Positions 1-7,686 of a stretch of 25,228 bases of DNA are shown piece by piece (position 1 is the first letter of the stretch; every line of letters starts with the position of its first letter). The stretch covers positions 1 to 25,228 of IMG/VR virus record IMGVR_UViG_3300044611_002050, one strand, 5' to 3'. A model generated the notes under the pieces. It was not told where the DNA came from. It saw only the letters and a program-made list of their open reading frames with translations, and ran no database searches. This stretch comes from a virus. The translations under genes and the position numbers were made by a program.

Positions 1-239
1 GCCGATAAGGGCATATCGCTATTTAACAATTCAAAGGTGTCGTAATGTCTGACGCTCCGATAAGCGCCAAGCGATTTGTTTTGGTATTTGCCCGTTATTC
101 GTATTAGCAAAAGACTTCTTTTGCCTACTGGCGATATAGATTTTATAACCCCCTCTATGAATAGAGGTTCAAGGTTAAACAAAATTACTGTATCGCCAAC
201 TTTTAAATTTGCTACAGTTTTGGGTTTTTCTGATTTCAT
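1..239 (-). CDS. Hypothetical small phage protein, C-terminus beyond window edge
   Basis: An open frame starts at ATG 239 and runs off the left edge with no stop, giving at least 79 residues. It begins MKSEKPKTVANLKVGDTVIL and contains a beta-rich stretch (EGVIKSISP, then SLLLIRITGKY). The GDTV plus short-strand pattern resembles small SH3-like or KOW-like barrels, but I do not recognise the family. The ATG overlaps the TGA of the upstream reading frame (ATGA at 239-236), so it is probably translationally coupled. It is the last visible gene of the small-gene operon read from the promoter near 866-894. Function unknown. Confidence 0.6.
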   Translation of the reverse strand, partial: MKSEKPKTVANLKVGDTVILFNLEPLFIEGVIKSISPVGKRSLLLIRITGKYQNKSLGAYRSVRHYDTFELLNSDMPLS

Positions 240-408
240 GGGATTCTAATCTCCAGTTTTCCATCTTTAATCGTAACGGCAATTGATTCAAAATGTCTCG
301 CAATGCCCTTGCGCGGGTTTTTGGAAAACAGAGATAGCCATCTCCGATCCCCTCGATCTGCAATTGATAAGAGAGAAAGAAAGGTCGAGGGGTTAGAGTG
401 ATTTTTAT
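236..408 (-). pseudogene. Small hypothetical gene, apparently frameshifted or with a non-standard start
   Basis: Two overlapping frames each look like half of one protein. The first, from about 408, reads ITLTPRPFFLSYQLQIEGIG and continues to FPKTRA near 310. The second supplies a plausible C-terminus, RHFESIAVTIKDGKLEIRIP, ending in TGA at 238-236. That TGA overlaps the next gene's ATG as ATGA, which supports the second frame as the genuine end. Neither frame alone has a convincing ATG/GTG start with a ribosome site: the second has none back to its upstream stop, and the first has only a TTG at 363 inside the protein-like region. An AGGA lies just upstream of ATA/ATC codons at 408-400. A one-base frameshift near 300-310 (mutation or sequencing error) plus a lost start explains this best. 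Function unknown. Confidence 0.35.
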
Positions 409-429
409 TCCTGATCGAGATCGGTTATT

Positions 430-621
430 CTAATTTCCTCGTGTTGATTCTTCTCTATACTTCATTCTCCATTCCTTAGCGTTAAACTTGCACATTGCTA
501 AATGCGCTTTAAATCGCTCGACAGACTCTCTTTCTTCGACTTGTTTGACAATCCCTTTGGGATTTTCGGGATCGTGTTCCTTTATGGATTCCCAAGAAAT
601 AGCTTTTTCTTTTTCTTTCAT
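430..621 (-). CDS. Hypothetical 63-residue charged protein
   Basis: ATG at 621 has a good ribosome site (AAGGAG, 7 bases upstream) and lies 16 bases after the stop of the preceding gene, so the two are probably co-transcribed. The product is hydrophilic and mostly helical in character, rich in Lys and Glu, with a C-terminal segment FNAKEWRMKYREES. There is no membrane segment or recognised motif. Small proteins like this are common in phage early operons, where some act on host enzymes, but nothing in the sequence assigns a role here. Confidence 0.6.
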   Translation of the reverse strand: MKEKEKAISWESIKEHDPENPKGIVKQVEERESVERFKAHLAMCKFNAKEWRMKYREESTRGN

Positions 622-637
622 TTTGATACTCCTTGTT

Positions 638-835
638 TTAGGGATTTAACTTGACTGGACAAATTCCAAAGCGTTTTAGGTGTGCATTTATCTCGTTGAG
701 TTTGTGAGATAAGATTTGTTTTTTTAACTTTCCAGTGGGGTCGAGGTCGCCCCTTGCTTTAGAGTAGTATTGTTCCCGATACCAAAGGGCTAGATAGGAA
801 AGAGTTTGTCCGCTTTCATTTAATAAAGATTTCAT
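638..835 (-). CDS. Hypothetical 65-residue basic protein
   Basis: ATG at 835 is preceded by AAGGAG with 5-base spacing and is the first gene after the consensus promoter at 866-894. The product has a Tyr/Trp-rich N-terminal half (YLALWYREQYY) and a Lys-rich helical second half ending HLKRFGICPVKLNP. I see no known motif. A strong promoter and a strong ribosome site suggest robust expression as the leading gene of a small-gene operon (835 to the left edge). Function unknown. Confidence 0.6.
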   Translation of the reverse strand: MKSLLNESGQTLSYLALWYREQYYSKARGDLDPTGKLKKQILSHKLNEINAHLKRFGICPVKLNP

Positions 836-865
836 TGATGCTCCTTAAGTGTTTCCATTAATTAA

Positions 866-894
866 ATCATATCAATCTTTTCTTGAATTGTCAA
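866..894 (-). promoter_or_regulatory. Consensus sigma70-type promoter P1 with dyad over the -35
   Basis: On the minus strand, TTGACA (894-889), a 17-base spacer and TATGAT (871-866) match the bacterial sigma70 consensus almost perfectly. The -35 sits in the short dyad CTTGA-CAAT-TCAAG, a possible operator. Transcription would start near 858 and drive the gene at 835. The -35 overlaps the stop codon of the gene at 891-1103. The same element recurs at 7349-7377, and its -35 flank at 7737. Confidence 0.8.
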
Positions 895-1103
895 GTAATT
901 TCCGTAAAATCTTCCTTCCGAAAACAATAGAATTTGTGTCCCTTCCATTCGGGGAATTCGGGATCGACTGACTCGAAATGGTAATAGATTCCGAGTGCGG
1001 TTTTTATCGTTCCAATTGGTTTGCAAACTTTAAATGTTTGTCCGAAAGAATTCACTCGGTAACGGCGATCTGGATGGCGTGATTCACAATATTCTCCAAT
1101 CAT
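891..1103 (-). CDS. Hypothetical 70-residue protein downstream of primase
   Basis: I chose the ATG at 1103, which is 5 bases after the primase-helicase stop and has a GGGGA upstream. An in-frame ATG at 1136 would overlap the primase gene and lacks a well-spaced ribosome site. The product has alternating strands and aromatic residues (SRHPDRRYRVNSFGQTFKVC, then IYYHFESVDPEFPEWKGHKF), suggesting a small beta-rich fold. Its stop overlaps promoter P1. Probably co-transcribed with the primase-helicase. Function unknown. Confidence 0.55.
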   Translation of the reverse strand: MIGEYCESRHPDRRYRVNSFGQTFKVCKPIGTIKTALGIYYHFESVDPEFPEWKGHKFYCFRKEDFTEIT

Positions 1104-1108
1104 CGGGA

Positions 1109-3925
1109 TCACGTCCCCACGTCGTTCACATAACAACTTCCGAACGGCAAACTAAACCGAGCCACAGCCTCACCTATTCGAGCTTCTGCTTCAATCAGCC
1201 AATTGCCGATCGTGTCGATGGTCACGCCCACGATTCGGGCGATCGTTCGGGTCGGAATAGTTCGCTCTCCCGTGTCTATCGGTTCTGCGGTTCGGATCAG
1301 AACTTCCTGCCGCTCAAAATTTGGCAAACTGTCAAGGTGTACACCATCAGCCGAGTATTCTTCGGGGCGGGGCGGTTCGGTCTTTTGCTCCGAAGCTAGA
1401 ACAGTAAACTCTTCTTCCTCGAATACTATTTCTTCTACGGCGATCGCTTGTGGCTCTTGGAAGTGTAGAGTTTTTCCCTCAAGCCGTCCGTGTCCGGCTT
1501 TCTGCAATTGACTGAGTAGTTCAAGAGCGAGTCCAGAGTTCATCTTTTGCCCGTCAATCTTCCGGCTCTGAAATTTTTGGTGAACCTCGCGGGTCGTAAT
1601 TTTGCCAAAAGTTCTCACGATTTCCCAGATTTCATGCAGAATACCCTGAATGGGATTCTGATCGTCGCCCCCGGTGATGCCCTGAATAGCGAGAAATTGG
1701 TTGATATAAAAATCGGTCACGGCGGCCGCTTTCGCTGCGGTCTGGACGGGGATTTTGTAAAGATCGGTGTGTTCGGGATCGTAAATCCAATTCAGCAAGT
1801 GGATGGTAATAGCAAACCGCAAAAACTCTTTCATCTGTTTCCCGATGTACGCCGTAAAAGCGGGGTTTTTGGCTCGATTTTGCTTAACGAGATTGTTGTA
1901 GCGGTGATTCACGTCCCATGCAAAAGTTTCGCCTTTCTCGGTAAACCAAAGATCGTAACGTTCGACACCGCTTTCCCCGATTTCTAGCTCGATACCGCTT
2001 ACCCGATTAAACGCTTCTAGTATCAAGTCCTCGACCGAGTTCTCGTCCATTGGCGGGCGACCGGGGACGGGATCGAGCGGTTCGTTGATCAAAAAATGAA
2101 ACCGGGAAACTAGCCCATCCACATCATCGGAAAGATCGAGGTACTTCCGAAGTTTTCCGACTTGTATCCCCCCCAATATATTAAGGGTTTGCCCGTTCAT
2201 GCTGTACCGACTCTCGCGGTTTACGCGGTCAAAAGTGAATTGTAGCGGATCGTTCCAAGCCTCTAGTAATTTCTGGCGATCACTTCCCTTTCCGCCGCTC
2301 TTGTACTGGTTCATCCCGTCAAATAGCCCGGTTAGTTCGTCGGCCAGCCATACCGAACCTTGCCACGGGGACTGCAAGGAAATCGATTTTAGAATTGCAT
2401 CTAGGGTTCCATGATCGTAGACCCATCGTTTAGCCTTGCAGTGTTCTCGCTCGTAAAGGCGCGGGTTAACGCTAGGATTTGTGATGTTCTCCTTGCGTTC
2501 CTCGCGGGTCATTTCAGCCCATGAGGACTTTAAGTCTTCAAGGTGTACCTCTTCTTGATCCACTCGCATTTGCTCGACTTTATCCCGTTCCTTCAAAACG
2601 CGGTAAATCTGCTTCTGTGTCGTGGTTTTTCCGCCGCTCGGATAATCTACATCCGCCATGTAAAAGATTGGGGATTCTTTCCAACAATTCCTGGAGTTTC
2701 TCGCTGTGCGGAGATTGACAGCAAATCGAGAACCGAGGATTGCGCCCATGACCGGCCAGAGCGAATGCAGTAGTCGGATCGATGGCTGGTTGATCGTCTT
2801 AGCCCGTGAATCTAGAGCTTCGGCGAGGGGGCGGGGAACGATCTTGAATATATCGAGCTTGTCTTGCCGATAGTGATTATTCTGGAGAAAGTCAGTTATT
2901 CCCGTGTCGATCCGTTCTGACTCTTCTAGTTCCCGTTCCCGTGCCTTTTTCAGTTCGCGAATATCGCTCGGTGTCTTGCCCGTGAGTTTTGCCCACTCAT
3001 GTATCTTCGCTTCCCACTTAGTAAGGGTCAGGTGTTGTTCGATCGCTGCGTCAATGGCGGGGACGATATCCTCTAGGGATAGCAGTTGCTCTGTGGGTTT
3101 GCTTTTAGGCTCCCTAACCCGTAATTCTTTCGGGGTATCGACTACACCCGCCAAGACTTGCTCTTTTGTGGCTTTTGTTTCCTCGATCCAATCGATTAAA
3201 TCGCATCCTCCGGATTCGGGAAGATGATCCCACAATGGGGAATCGGGGTAGGCGTACAGGAAGCGAGCGTCGGGAAAATCTTGATAGATGCGCTGAACGT
3301 GCTTCACGCCAGGATTATCCCGGTCTGGGCAGAGAATTAGTTTCGCTCCCTTCAAAAATTCCGAGTGTGATGGTTGCCATTTTCCCGCCCCGCCGAGGCT
3401 ACAGGTGGCGACGAATCCCATCGCTTCTAACTTCTCTACCTTGTTCTCTCCCTCGACTACTAGAATCGGAGTTCCCACCCCGATCGCTTTCTTCAGTCGT
3501 TCGGCATGGTAAAGGGGAATCTCGCTGTAGTTAATGCCTTGCAGGTTCCAATTCCACGTTTTCCCGTTGTTTGTCGAGTGTTGCTGACGAATTTCTTTTT
3601 TCCATCGCCCGTCTTCTTGGTAATCCTTCCGGTACACTTGGACGATCGTGCCGTTGGCAAGCTTGGGATAGGCGTAGTAGGTGGTTTTCTCTTTCTTAAA
3701 TTCTGAAAACTTCTTGTCACGCTTCAAATAGTAGATAGAATCGCCCGCGCTGTCGGTTTTTCCCGACTTCTCCCACCCCTCGCCGGGTTCCGCTCCTCGC
3801 TTGCAGACAGAGAGCAGATTTCCCTCATCCGATGTGAATCCGTAACAGTAATTTGTTTCGTTTCGATTCCCGCAGTGGGGGCAGGGTTGCAACTTGACGC
3901 GATTGTGTGTTATCATAGTATTCAT
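1109..3925 (-). CDS. Phage primase-helicase (zinc finger, TOPRIM, DUF3987-like P-loop ATPase)
   Basis: The 938-residue protein looks like a fused replication primase and helicase/ATPase. An N-terminal CPHCG zinc ribbon (C15, C18, with later Cys at 27 and 41) would bind template DNA. A TOPRIM-like segment follows, with VVEGEN (E158) and CPDRDNPG (D201, D203), the acidic residues expected to bind metal in primer synthesis. The middle carries a Walker A, YPSGGKTTTQ (K433), and a Walker B, VWLADE (D529, E530), as in DUF3987-type phage and plasmid ATPases. The C-terminus has a winged-helix-like region and a final HTH-like segment (ARIVGVTIDTIGNWL). In-frame ATGs exist at 3934 and 3925. I prefer 3925 because it forms an ATGA overlap with a small leader ORF that has a good ribosome site. 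It heads the replication operon, downstream of the ribbon-helix-helix gene. Confidence 0.78.
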   Translation of the reverse strand: MNTMITHNRVKLQPCPHCGNRNETNYCYGFTSDEGNLLSVCKRGAEPGEGWEKSGKTDSAGDSIYYLKRDKKFSEFKKEKTTYYAYPKLANGTIVQVYRKDYQEDGRWKKEIRQQHSTNNGKTWNWNLQGINYSEIPLYHAERLKKAIGVGTPILVVEGENKVEKLEAMGFVATCSLGGAGKWQPSHSEFLKGAKLILCPDRDNPGVKHVQRIYQDFPDARFLYAYPDSPLWDHLPESGGCDLIDWIEETKATKEQVLAGVVDTPKELRVREPKSKPTEQLLSLEDIVPAIDAAIEQHLTLTKWEAKIHEWAKLTGKTPSDIRELKKARERELEESERIDTGITDFLQNNHYRQDKLDIFKIVPRPLAEALDSRAKTINQPSIRLLHSLWPVMGAILGSRFAVNLRTARNSRNCWKESPIFYMADVDYPSGGKTTTQKQIYRVLKERDKVEQMRVDQEEVHLEDLKSSWAEMTREERKENITNPSVNPRLYEREHCKAKRWVYDHGTLDAILKSISLQSPWQGSVWLADELTGLFDGMNQYKSGGKGSDRQKLLEAWNDPLQFTFDRVNRESRYSMNGQTLNILGGIQVGKLRKYLDLSDDVDGLVSRFHFLINEPLDPVPGRPPMDENSVEDLILEAFNRVSGIELEIGESGVERYDLWFTEKGETFAWDVNHRYNNLVKQNRAKNPAFTAYIGKQMKEFLRFAITIHLLNWIYDPEHTDLYKIPVQTAAKAAAVTDFYINQFLAIQGITGGDDQNPIQGILHEIWEIVRTFGKITTREVHQKFQSRKIDGQKMNSGLALELLSQLQKAGHGRLEGKTLHFQEPQAIAVEEIVFEEEEFTVLASEQKTEPPRPEEYSADGVHLDSLPNFERQEVLIRTAEPIDTGERTIPTRTIARIVGVTIDTIGNWLIEAEARIGEAVARFSLPFGSCYVNDVGT

Positions 3926-3978
3926 AAGATACATTTGTGTTTTGGAACTCGCTCCCCGCGAGTTTTTTTATTGGACAT
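3922..3978 (-). CDS. 18-residue leader ORF coupled to the primase-helicase
   Basis: ATG at 3978 follows GGGAG with 7-base spacing and opens a 19-codon frame whose TGA overlaps the ATG at 3925 (ATGA). The peptide starts MSNKKTRGERVPK and is strongly basic. The frame spans the hairpin at 3946-3964. A short, well-initiated ORF ending on the next start codon is the usual form of translational coupling, so it probably sets expression of the primase-helicase. It may also be only a leader peptide with no function of its own. Confidence 0.5.
   Translation of the reverse strand: MSNKKTRGERVPKHKCIL
3946..3969 (+). terminator. Perfect 7-bp hairpin with T-tract, oriented for plus-strand transcripts
   Basis: AACTCGC (3946-3952), loop TCCCC, GCGAGTT (3958-3964), then T through 3969. 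In the plus direction this has the form of an intrinsic terminator, yet the surrounding genes are on the minus strand. It could stop antisense transcription. On the minus strand it is a leader hairpin inside the 18-codon ORF, placing a GGGGAG in the loop. Confidence 0.5.
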
Positions 3979-4054
3979 CGGAATTCTCCCGAAAAGATTC
4001 TATTAAAAATCCTAACAGAAAATTCCTGACAAAGGAATACTACAGAAAGTAATC

Positions 4055-4288
4055 TTAAGTAATCTGTCTAATTTTTTTACGAAGCTTGGAAACATAAAAA
4101 GAATCAGCTTCTTTCTTGATTTCCTGTTCGATTTCTGGGGGAATCGAAAGATATAAAGTGATAGCTGACTCTAAAAGCTCTCTTTTGGTTTTTCCCGTCT
4201 GTTTTTCCCTCTCCCCGACACGATCCCAGAGATCGGAATCAATGTACGAGGAAAATTTTGTGGCGGGAGATTTTAGTTTGGCAGTCAT
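4055..4288 (-). CDS. Ribbon-helix-helix (CopG/Arc-like) DNA-binding regulator
   Basis: The 77-residue product has the order of a ribbon-helix-helix protein. A short strand near residues 10-17 (TKFSSYIDSDL) could insert in the DNA major groove, a first helix (LWDRVGEREKQTG) follows, and then a KTKRELLESAITLYL helix. These proteins act as dimers on inverted repeats. It diverges from the XRE regulator gene across a 146-base region with a long dyad, so it may be a Cro-like or plasmid-style copy regulator opposing the XRE protein. No strong ribosome site is seen before ATG 4288. It lies upstream of the primase-helicase and is probably in the same transcript. Confidence 0.65.
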   Translation of the reverse strand: MTAKLKSPATKFSSYIDSDLWDRVGEREKQTGKTKRELLESAITLYLSIPPEIEQEIKKEADSFYVSKLRKKIRQIT

Positions 4289-4372
4289 GATAATTCTAGT
4301 AATGCGATAGATGGCTCTGTTCTTAGAATAGCACAGCGTCTGTCCAATATTGACATTTATGTTATGTTGTCG

Positions 4373-4415
4373 TGTTTATGGAATACGCGCTAGAATATTT
4401 TGTATTCCATTAACA
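4373..4415. promoter_or_regulatory. Operator-like inverted repeat between divergent regulators
   Basis: TGTTTATGGAATAC (4373-4386) and GTATTCCATTAACA (4402-4415) are inverted repeats matching at 13 of 14 positions, separated by 15 bases. A -10-like TAGAAT (4391-4396) lies in the spacer, and a TTGACA is at 4350-4355. This is a likely binding site for the XRE repressor and/or the ribbon-helix-helix protein, able to occlude the promoter of the XRE gene. Confidence 0.65.
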
Positions 4416-4434
4416 TACACACTAGAAAGTTGAT

Positions 4435-5013
4435 ATGGCTGTATCGCGTACTGTTACCAACGAAAAAGGCGAAAAAGTTCCGAGGAAGCGCACAAAATCT
4501 TCTGCGTTAACCGAGCATGGAATTGAACGCCTCGGCAAATGTCTCAAAGAAAAACGAGAAAATTTGGGGATGACCCAAGAAGCTTTTACGGATTGGATCG
4601 AAGCGGAAGGAGCAAGGCTAAAAATCCCCGGGGCAAGAGTATCTGTTGGGGCGATCCAAAACTGGGAAGTCACCCGCATTGCCTCTTGTCCCGATCTTGG
4701 AAATATGCGACTCTTGGCTGCAGTATTTGGGCTTGACACAGATTCGTTCGTAACCTACCTAAATGGTGAGTGGGATTCAATTAGCGAATTTACAAAAGAC
4801 CCTAATTATCGCAAACAGGGACAGCCGAACCTAAATCCCAATCTAGCGGCCGAGATATTCCGAAATGCCGACATTCAGGTTAAAGCCCCGATTATTGTCG
4901 GGGAACTACAGGCACTTTTTGCTAAAATTTCGGATTTTCAAGCAATTGCGAGAGATTTTAAGTCTCTCGCAACATTCTTGAGCGTCTACCCATTGATCGG
5001 ACTTCAAATCTAG
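4435..5013 (+). CDS. XRE-family HTH transcriptional regulator (C1-like)
   Basis: The 192-residue protein carries a helix-turn-helix of the XRE/Cro type at about residues 30-110: a LGKCLKEKRENLGMTQEAF start, an insertion, then VSVGAIQNWE as recognition-helix region and a final LLAAVFGLD. Helices 2 and 3 are separated by a longer loop (DWIEAEGARLKIPGAR) than in classical Cro. The C-terminal half is hydrophobic and helical, with no LexA-type Ser/Lys autoprotease motifs seen, so induction by self-cleavage looks unlikely. One of only two plus-strand genes here, it diverges from the ribbon-helix-helix gene. The layout fits a lysogeny or copy-number switch. The ribosome site is weak (GAAAG). Confidence 0.75.
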   Translation: MAVSRTVTNEKGEKVPRKRTKSSALTEHGIERLGKCLKEKRENLGMTQEAFTDWIEAEGARLKIPGARVSVGAIQNWEVTRIASCPDLGNMRLLAAVFGLDTDSFVTYLNGEWDSISEFTKDPNYRKQGQPNLNPNLAAEIFRNADIQVKAPIIVGELQALFAKISDFQAIARDFKSLATFLSVYPLIGLQI

Positions 5014-5123
5014 ATAGACTTGGGACAATAGATTGATCTGAGTTTTTAAATGGTAGACACGGCGCTTTAGTTACTCAATCTCGTTCATGTCAGGATTAGC
5101 AAATAATTTTGACACTATTAAAA

Positions 5124-6245
5124 TTAAAAACGACAAGTCTTTAAAATGATCTCGATCACCGTGGGAGGTGATAAGTTAGAGCAGGCATTCGATTCGCCGA
5201 CCGTGGCACGACCACTCCATCCTTCTGCATCTGGATCGTAGAATTTTTCGGCTTCCGAAAGTACGGAGTAAGTTAACCTTGCAAAGTTGATTTTTTCGGT
5301 TTCGGCATCAGGGTGATATGGATTGCAGGCAAGAGTGTACTTGTTGCCAACGAATTTTTTGCTAGTAAATTTGTCAATTTTTTTGGTTACGATTACATCG
5401 TGCATCGTAAGGATGATGGGAAAAATATCATAATAATTATCGATCATGCGATCAATCGACTGATAAACACAACGGGGATCGATGTAGGTTTCTCCCAATC
5501 CCGACATTGTGACTATCGCACAACCTTTATAAAAGGTGATCCGATTTTCTTCGATTAGCTGATCTGTGAATCCTTTGACCTTTTCCCAGTATTCATCGAC
5601 TTTCGGGTGATCACACGGCCAATTATCTTTTCCCTCGATAGCTTTGACAAGATTCCAGAACGACCGCTCAAACGCGCGGGAATGAAAGTATTCCTTATCT
5701 TCGATTGTCCATTCCCGTCGATCTTTGGGCATATCCAGATCGATTGCAAGATCGTCCGATTCACACTTCATCCCCGCTACACATTGAGCGGCAAAATCGG
5801 CGTACTTGGATAGAAGAAACGGGACGGCAAGGTGATCGCAATCGTAGGAAATGGCGCAGAGCTTCATTTCGGCATTGTCTTGATTCCAAAGATATTGGCT
5901 CTCTTTTTCACTTGTCCCTAGATACGCCATGTACAAATGCACTGCGCTACAGATAGCGTCAGCGTCTAATTGGGTGGTGCAAAAAAGGATATTGTTGTCT
6001 TTCTCTTTCGGGAATTGAGAAGGAAGATCTATCCCCATTTCCGCGTTAATTTCAATTGTTTTTTCGATGTCATCGATTTGGATCTTTTCGCCTCCCGGTC
6101 GATGGTGATCAAAATGCCAATCCCTTGATCGGGGTTTCCATCCAGGGACAGTTCCATCGATCATGATTACTGAACATTCTCCGATTTCTTCAATCTTGGC
6201 GTTGAGAACTTCCGCGCGGGTTGTGACTAAAAAATTAAGGGTCAT
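5124..6245 (-). CDS. DHH-like putative phosphoesterase/nuclease
   Basis: The chosen start, ATG 6245, is preceded by AGGAG with 8-base spacing; an upstream TTG at 6293 has no such site. The 373-residue product shows clustered acidic and His motifs reminiscent of DHH phosphoesterases (the RecJ superfamily): FDHHRPGG (D46, H47, H48), TQLDADA (D94, D96), SYDCDHL (D135, D137, H138) and a C-terminal Gly-rich WSGRATVGES that could match the DHHA1 substrate loop. DHH appears before the DADA motif, unlike RecJ, so the assignment is tentative. It follows the RecT-like gene by 66 bases in the same direction. RecT-type proteins usually pair with a 5'-3' exonuclease, so this could be that partner (inference). 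It converges with the XRE gene. Confidence 0.45.
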   Translation of the reverse strand: MTLNFLVTTRAEVLNAKIEEIGECSVIMIDGTVPGWKPRSRDWHFDHHRPGGEKIQIDDIEKTIEINAEMGIDLPSQFPKEKDNNILFCTTQLDADAICSAVHLYMAYLGTSEKESQYLWNQDNAEMKLCAISYDCDHLAVPFLLSKYADFAAQCVAGMKCESDDLAIDLDMPKDRREWTIEDKEYFHSRAFERSFWNLVKAIEGKDNWPCDHPKVDEYWEKVKGFTDQLIEENRITFYKGCAIVTMSGLGETYIDPRCVYQSIDRMIDNYYDIFPIILTMHDVIVTKKIDKFTSKKFVGNKYTLACNPYHPDAETEKINFARLTYSVLSEAEKFYDPDAEGWSGRATVGESNACSNLSPPTVIEIILKTCRF

Positions 6246-6311
6246 TGCTGTTACTCCTGATGATTGTTGATAAAAGGTGATCGGCGTTGTCAATGCCCCC
6301 TGACAAGCTTT

Positions 6312-7316
6312 TTAGAAATCGTCCGAATCTTCAGAGACGGGGACAGTTTTTAGTAATCTGTCCTCGATCATTGCGTCTACTTCTGCGCTGATTTCTGGAT
6401 TGATTTCGTTGCCGACTACTTGTTCTGCGGTAAACGTAACTTTTCCTCCCGTGTCGGGATTACCGCTTTTATTTAACGCGGTAATTCTATCAAGAACAGC
6501 TATTTTTAGAGCGTCCTTATTTTTGCTGTTTTCTTTGTAAATTGATTCCGCCACAAAAGCGTCAACCCCTGCGTTTACTAATGCTGTGACGTGAATATCT
6601 TTCCAGCATTTCCCCTTAGCTTTTTCGTCCTTGAAAGCATTGTGCTTTTTGAAAATATCTCTCGCAGTATCTGAACTCATTCCCAATTCATTAACTGCGT
6701 AGTTCATCATTCGGGGAACCCATTCGGAAATATCGGGTTCGGTTCGAGGCTTGACTACTTCCACATTGATTGCGTCCCCGTTTTCGTTTACTTCTGCTCC
6801 TAGTTCGTCAAAGGAATAAACAGGCGCACCGAGGGCGAGATCGGGACAGAACTCGCGGAACCCATTAGAGATACACCGAGCGAAAAGCATATTCTTAGGA
6901 AACTTCTGCCAGTTTGGATTACTACCGAGTCCTGCGGTTTTTGCGTCCAGCATCGTGAACGAGGTCACGCCGAGCGATTCCCACTTGCCCTGTATTAACT
7001 CAAAAAATTCAATCTCGCACTTGTCAGCGTCGTGCAATAATTTTTTGTATCGATACTTACCTGACCCCTTAATTAGGGTAGCCATTAGGTTGGCACTAAT
7101 AACAGGCTTGCCTTTAATGATATGAATTCCAGTCATCGAGGCAAAAGCGGGAATCCCCAACTCTTTCCCGGCAAGAACTTTTACAAAACATTGTGCCACT
7201 GATTGCGTATCAGTAAACAGCTTGGACTCTGCCATTAAAGACGCTAGTTTTTTCATGTCGTCAATCGTCTTTAACTCTAGCGGACTCGATGAAGCTTTAA
7301 CAATTTCGCCTGACAT
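6312..7316 (-). CDS. RecT-like single-strand annealing protein
   Basis: The 334-residue protein resembles phage RecT-type recombinases. The N-terminal half has the pattern FVKVLAGKELGIPAFASMTG followed by GKPVISANLMATLIKGSGKY, then a middle NPNWQKFPKNMLFARCISNG and FCPDLALGAPVYSFDELG, and a variable acidic C-terminus (SEDSDDF). Such proteins bind single-stranded DNA and anneal complementary strands in phage recombination and replication, usually with an exonuclease partner. It is transcribed from a consensus promoter at 7349-7377 with a perfect dyad just upstream. The ribosome site at the ATG is weak. Family assignment is from pattern only. Confidence 0.68.
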   Translation of the reverse strand: MSGEIVKASSSPLELKTIDDMKKLASLMAESKLFTDTQSVAQCFVKVLAGKELGIPAFASMTGIHIIKGKPVISANLMATLIKGSGKYRYKKLLHDADKCEIEFFELIQGKWESLGVTSFTMLDAKTAGLGSNPNWQKFPKNMLFARCISNGFREFCPDLALGAPVYSFDELGAEVNENGDAINVEVVKPRTEPDISEWVPRMMNYAVNELGMSSDTARDIFKKHNAFKDEKAKGKCWKDIHVTALVNAGVDAFVAESIYKENSKNKDALKIAVLDRITALNKSGNPDTGGKVTFTAEQVVGNEINPEISAEVDAMIEDRLLKTVPVSEDSDDF

Positions 7317-7348
7317 AATTTTATCTAAAGAAAACTCAACTTTCTTAA

Positions 7349-7377
7349 ATCATATACAGTCTTTCTTGAATTGTCAA
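7349..7377 (-). promoter_or_regulatory. Consensus promoter P2 for the RecT operon
   Basis: On the minus strand: TTGACA (7377-7372), a 17-base spacer, TATGAT (7354-7349). It shares ACTTGACAATTCAAGAAA and the -10 with P1 (866-894), including the CTTGA-CAAT-TCAAG dyad. The expected start is near 7342, upstream of the RecT-like gene at 7316. Confidence 0.8.
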
Positions 7378-7379
7378 GT

Positions 7380-7405
7380 AGATTTCTAAATTATTTTAGA
7401 AATCT
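7380..7405. repeat. Perfect 11-bp inverted repeat upstream of P2
   Basis: AGATTTCTAAA (7380-7390), a 4-base centre TTAT, and TTTAGAAATCT (7395-7405). It directly abuts the -35 of P2 on the upstream side, as expected for an activator or repressor site. No U-tract follows, so it is a poor terminator candidate. Confidence 0.6.
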
Positions 7406-7686
7406 AAGATTAGGGAAAATAGCGAGGTGGGTAGTACAAGTATCCTACGTTGAGGATGTTAAAGCGATGTTAGGGAGTAAATAACATAAGAAAAAGTATA
7501 TATATCAATACTTCTATCCTTTTGTTATGGATGTTTCCCCGATCCTCGACTCTCGTTTTTTCTCTACAGAAAACCTTCATCTTAGCGGTTGACCTCGCTT
7601 ATCCCTCTCCTATCCTTCTTTCTCACTAGGATCGGGATAACTCCAATAACAAAACCCTAGAACCCGTTCCCCGTGGACGTTTCGGG

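Noticed and set aside
1547-1987. 146-residue plus-strand open frame over the primase-helicase
   Set aside because: The minus-strand frame has recognisable ATPase motifs and continuous coding; the plus frame has no ribosome site or family features.
5014-5123. Terminator or small gene between the XRE gene and the DHH-like gene
   Set aside because: No stable hairpin and no open frame with a ribosome site; a lone TTGACA at 5109 lacks a -10.
6246-6293. N-terminal extension of the DHH-like protein to a TTG at 6293
   Set aside because: The AGGAG ribosome site is placed for ATG 6245, and the extra 16 residues look non-coding.
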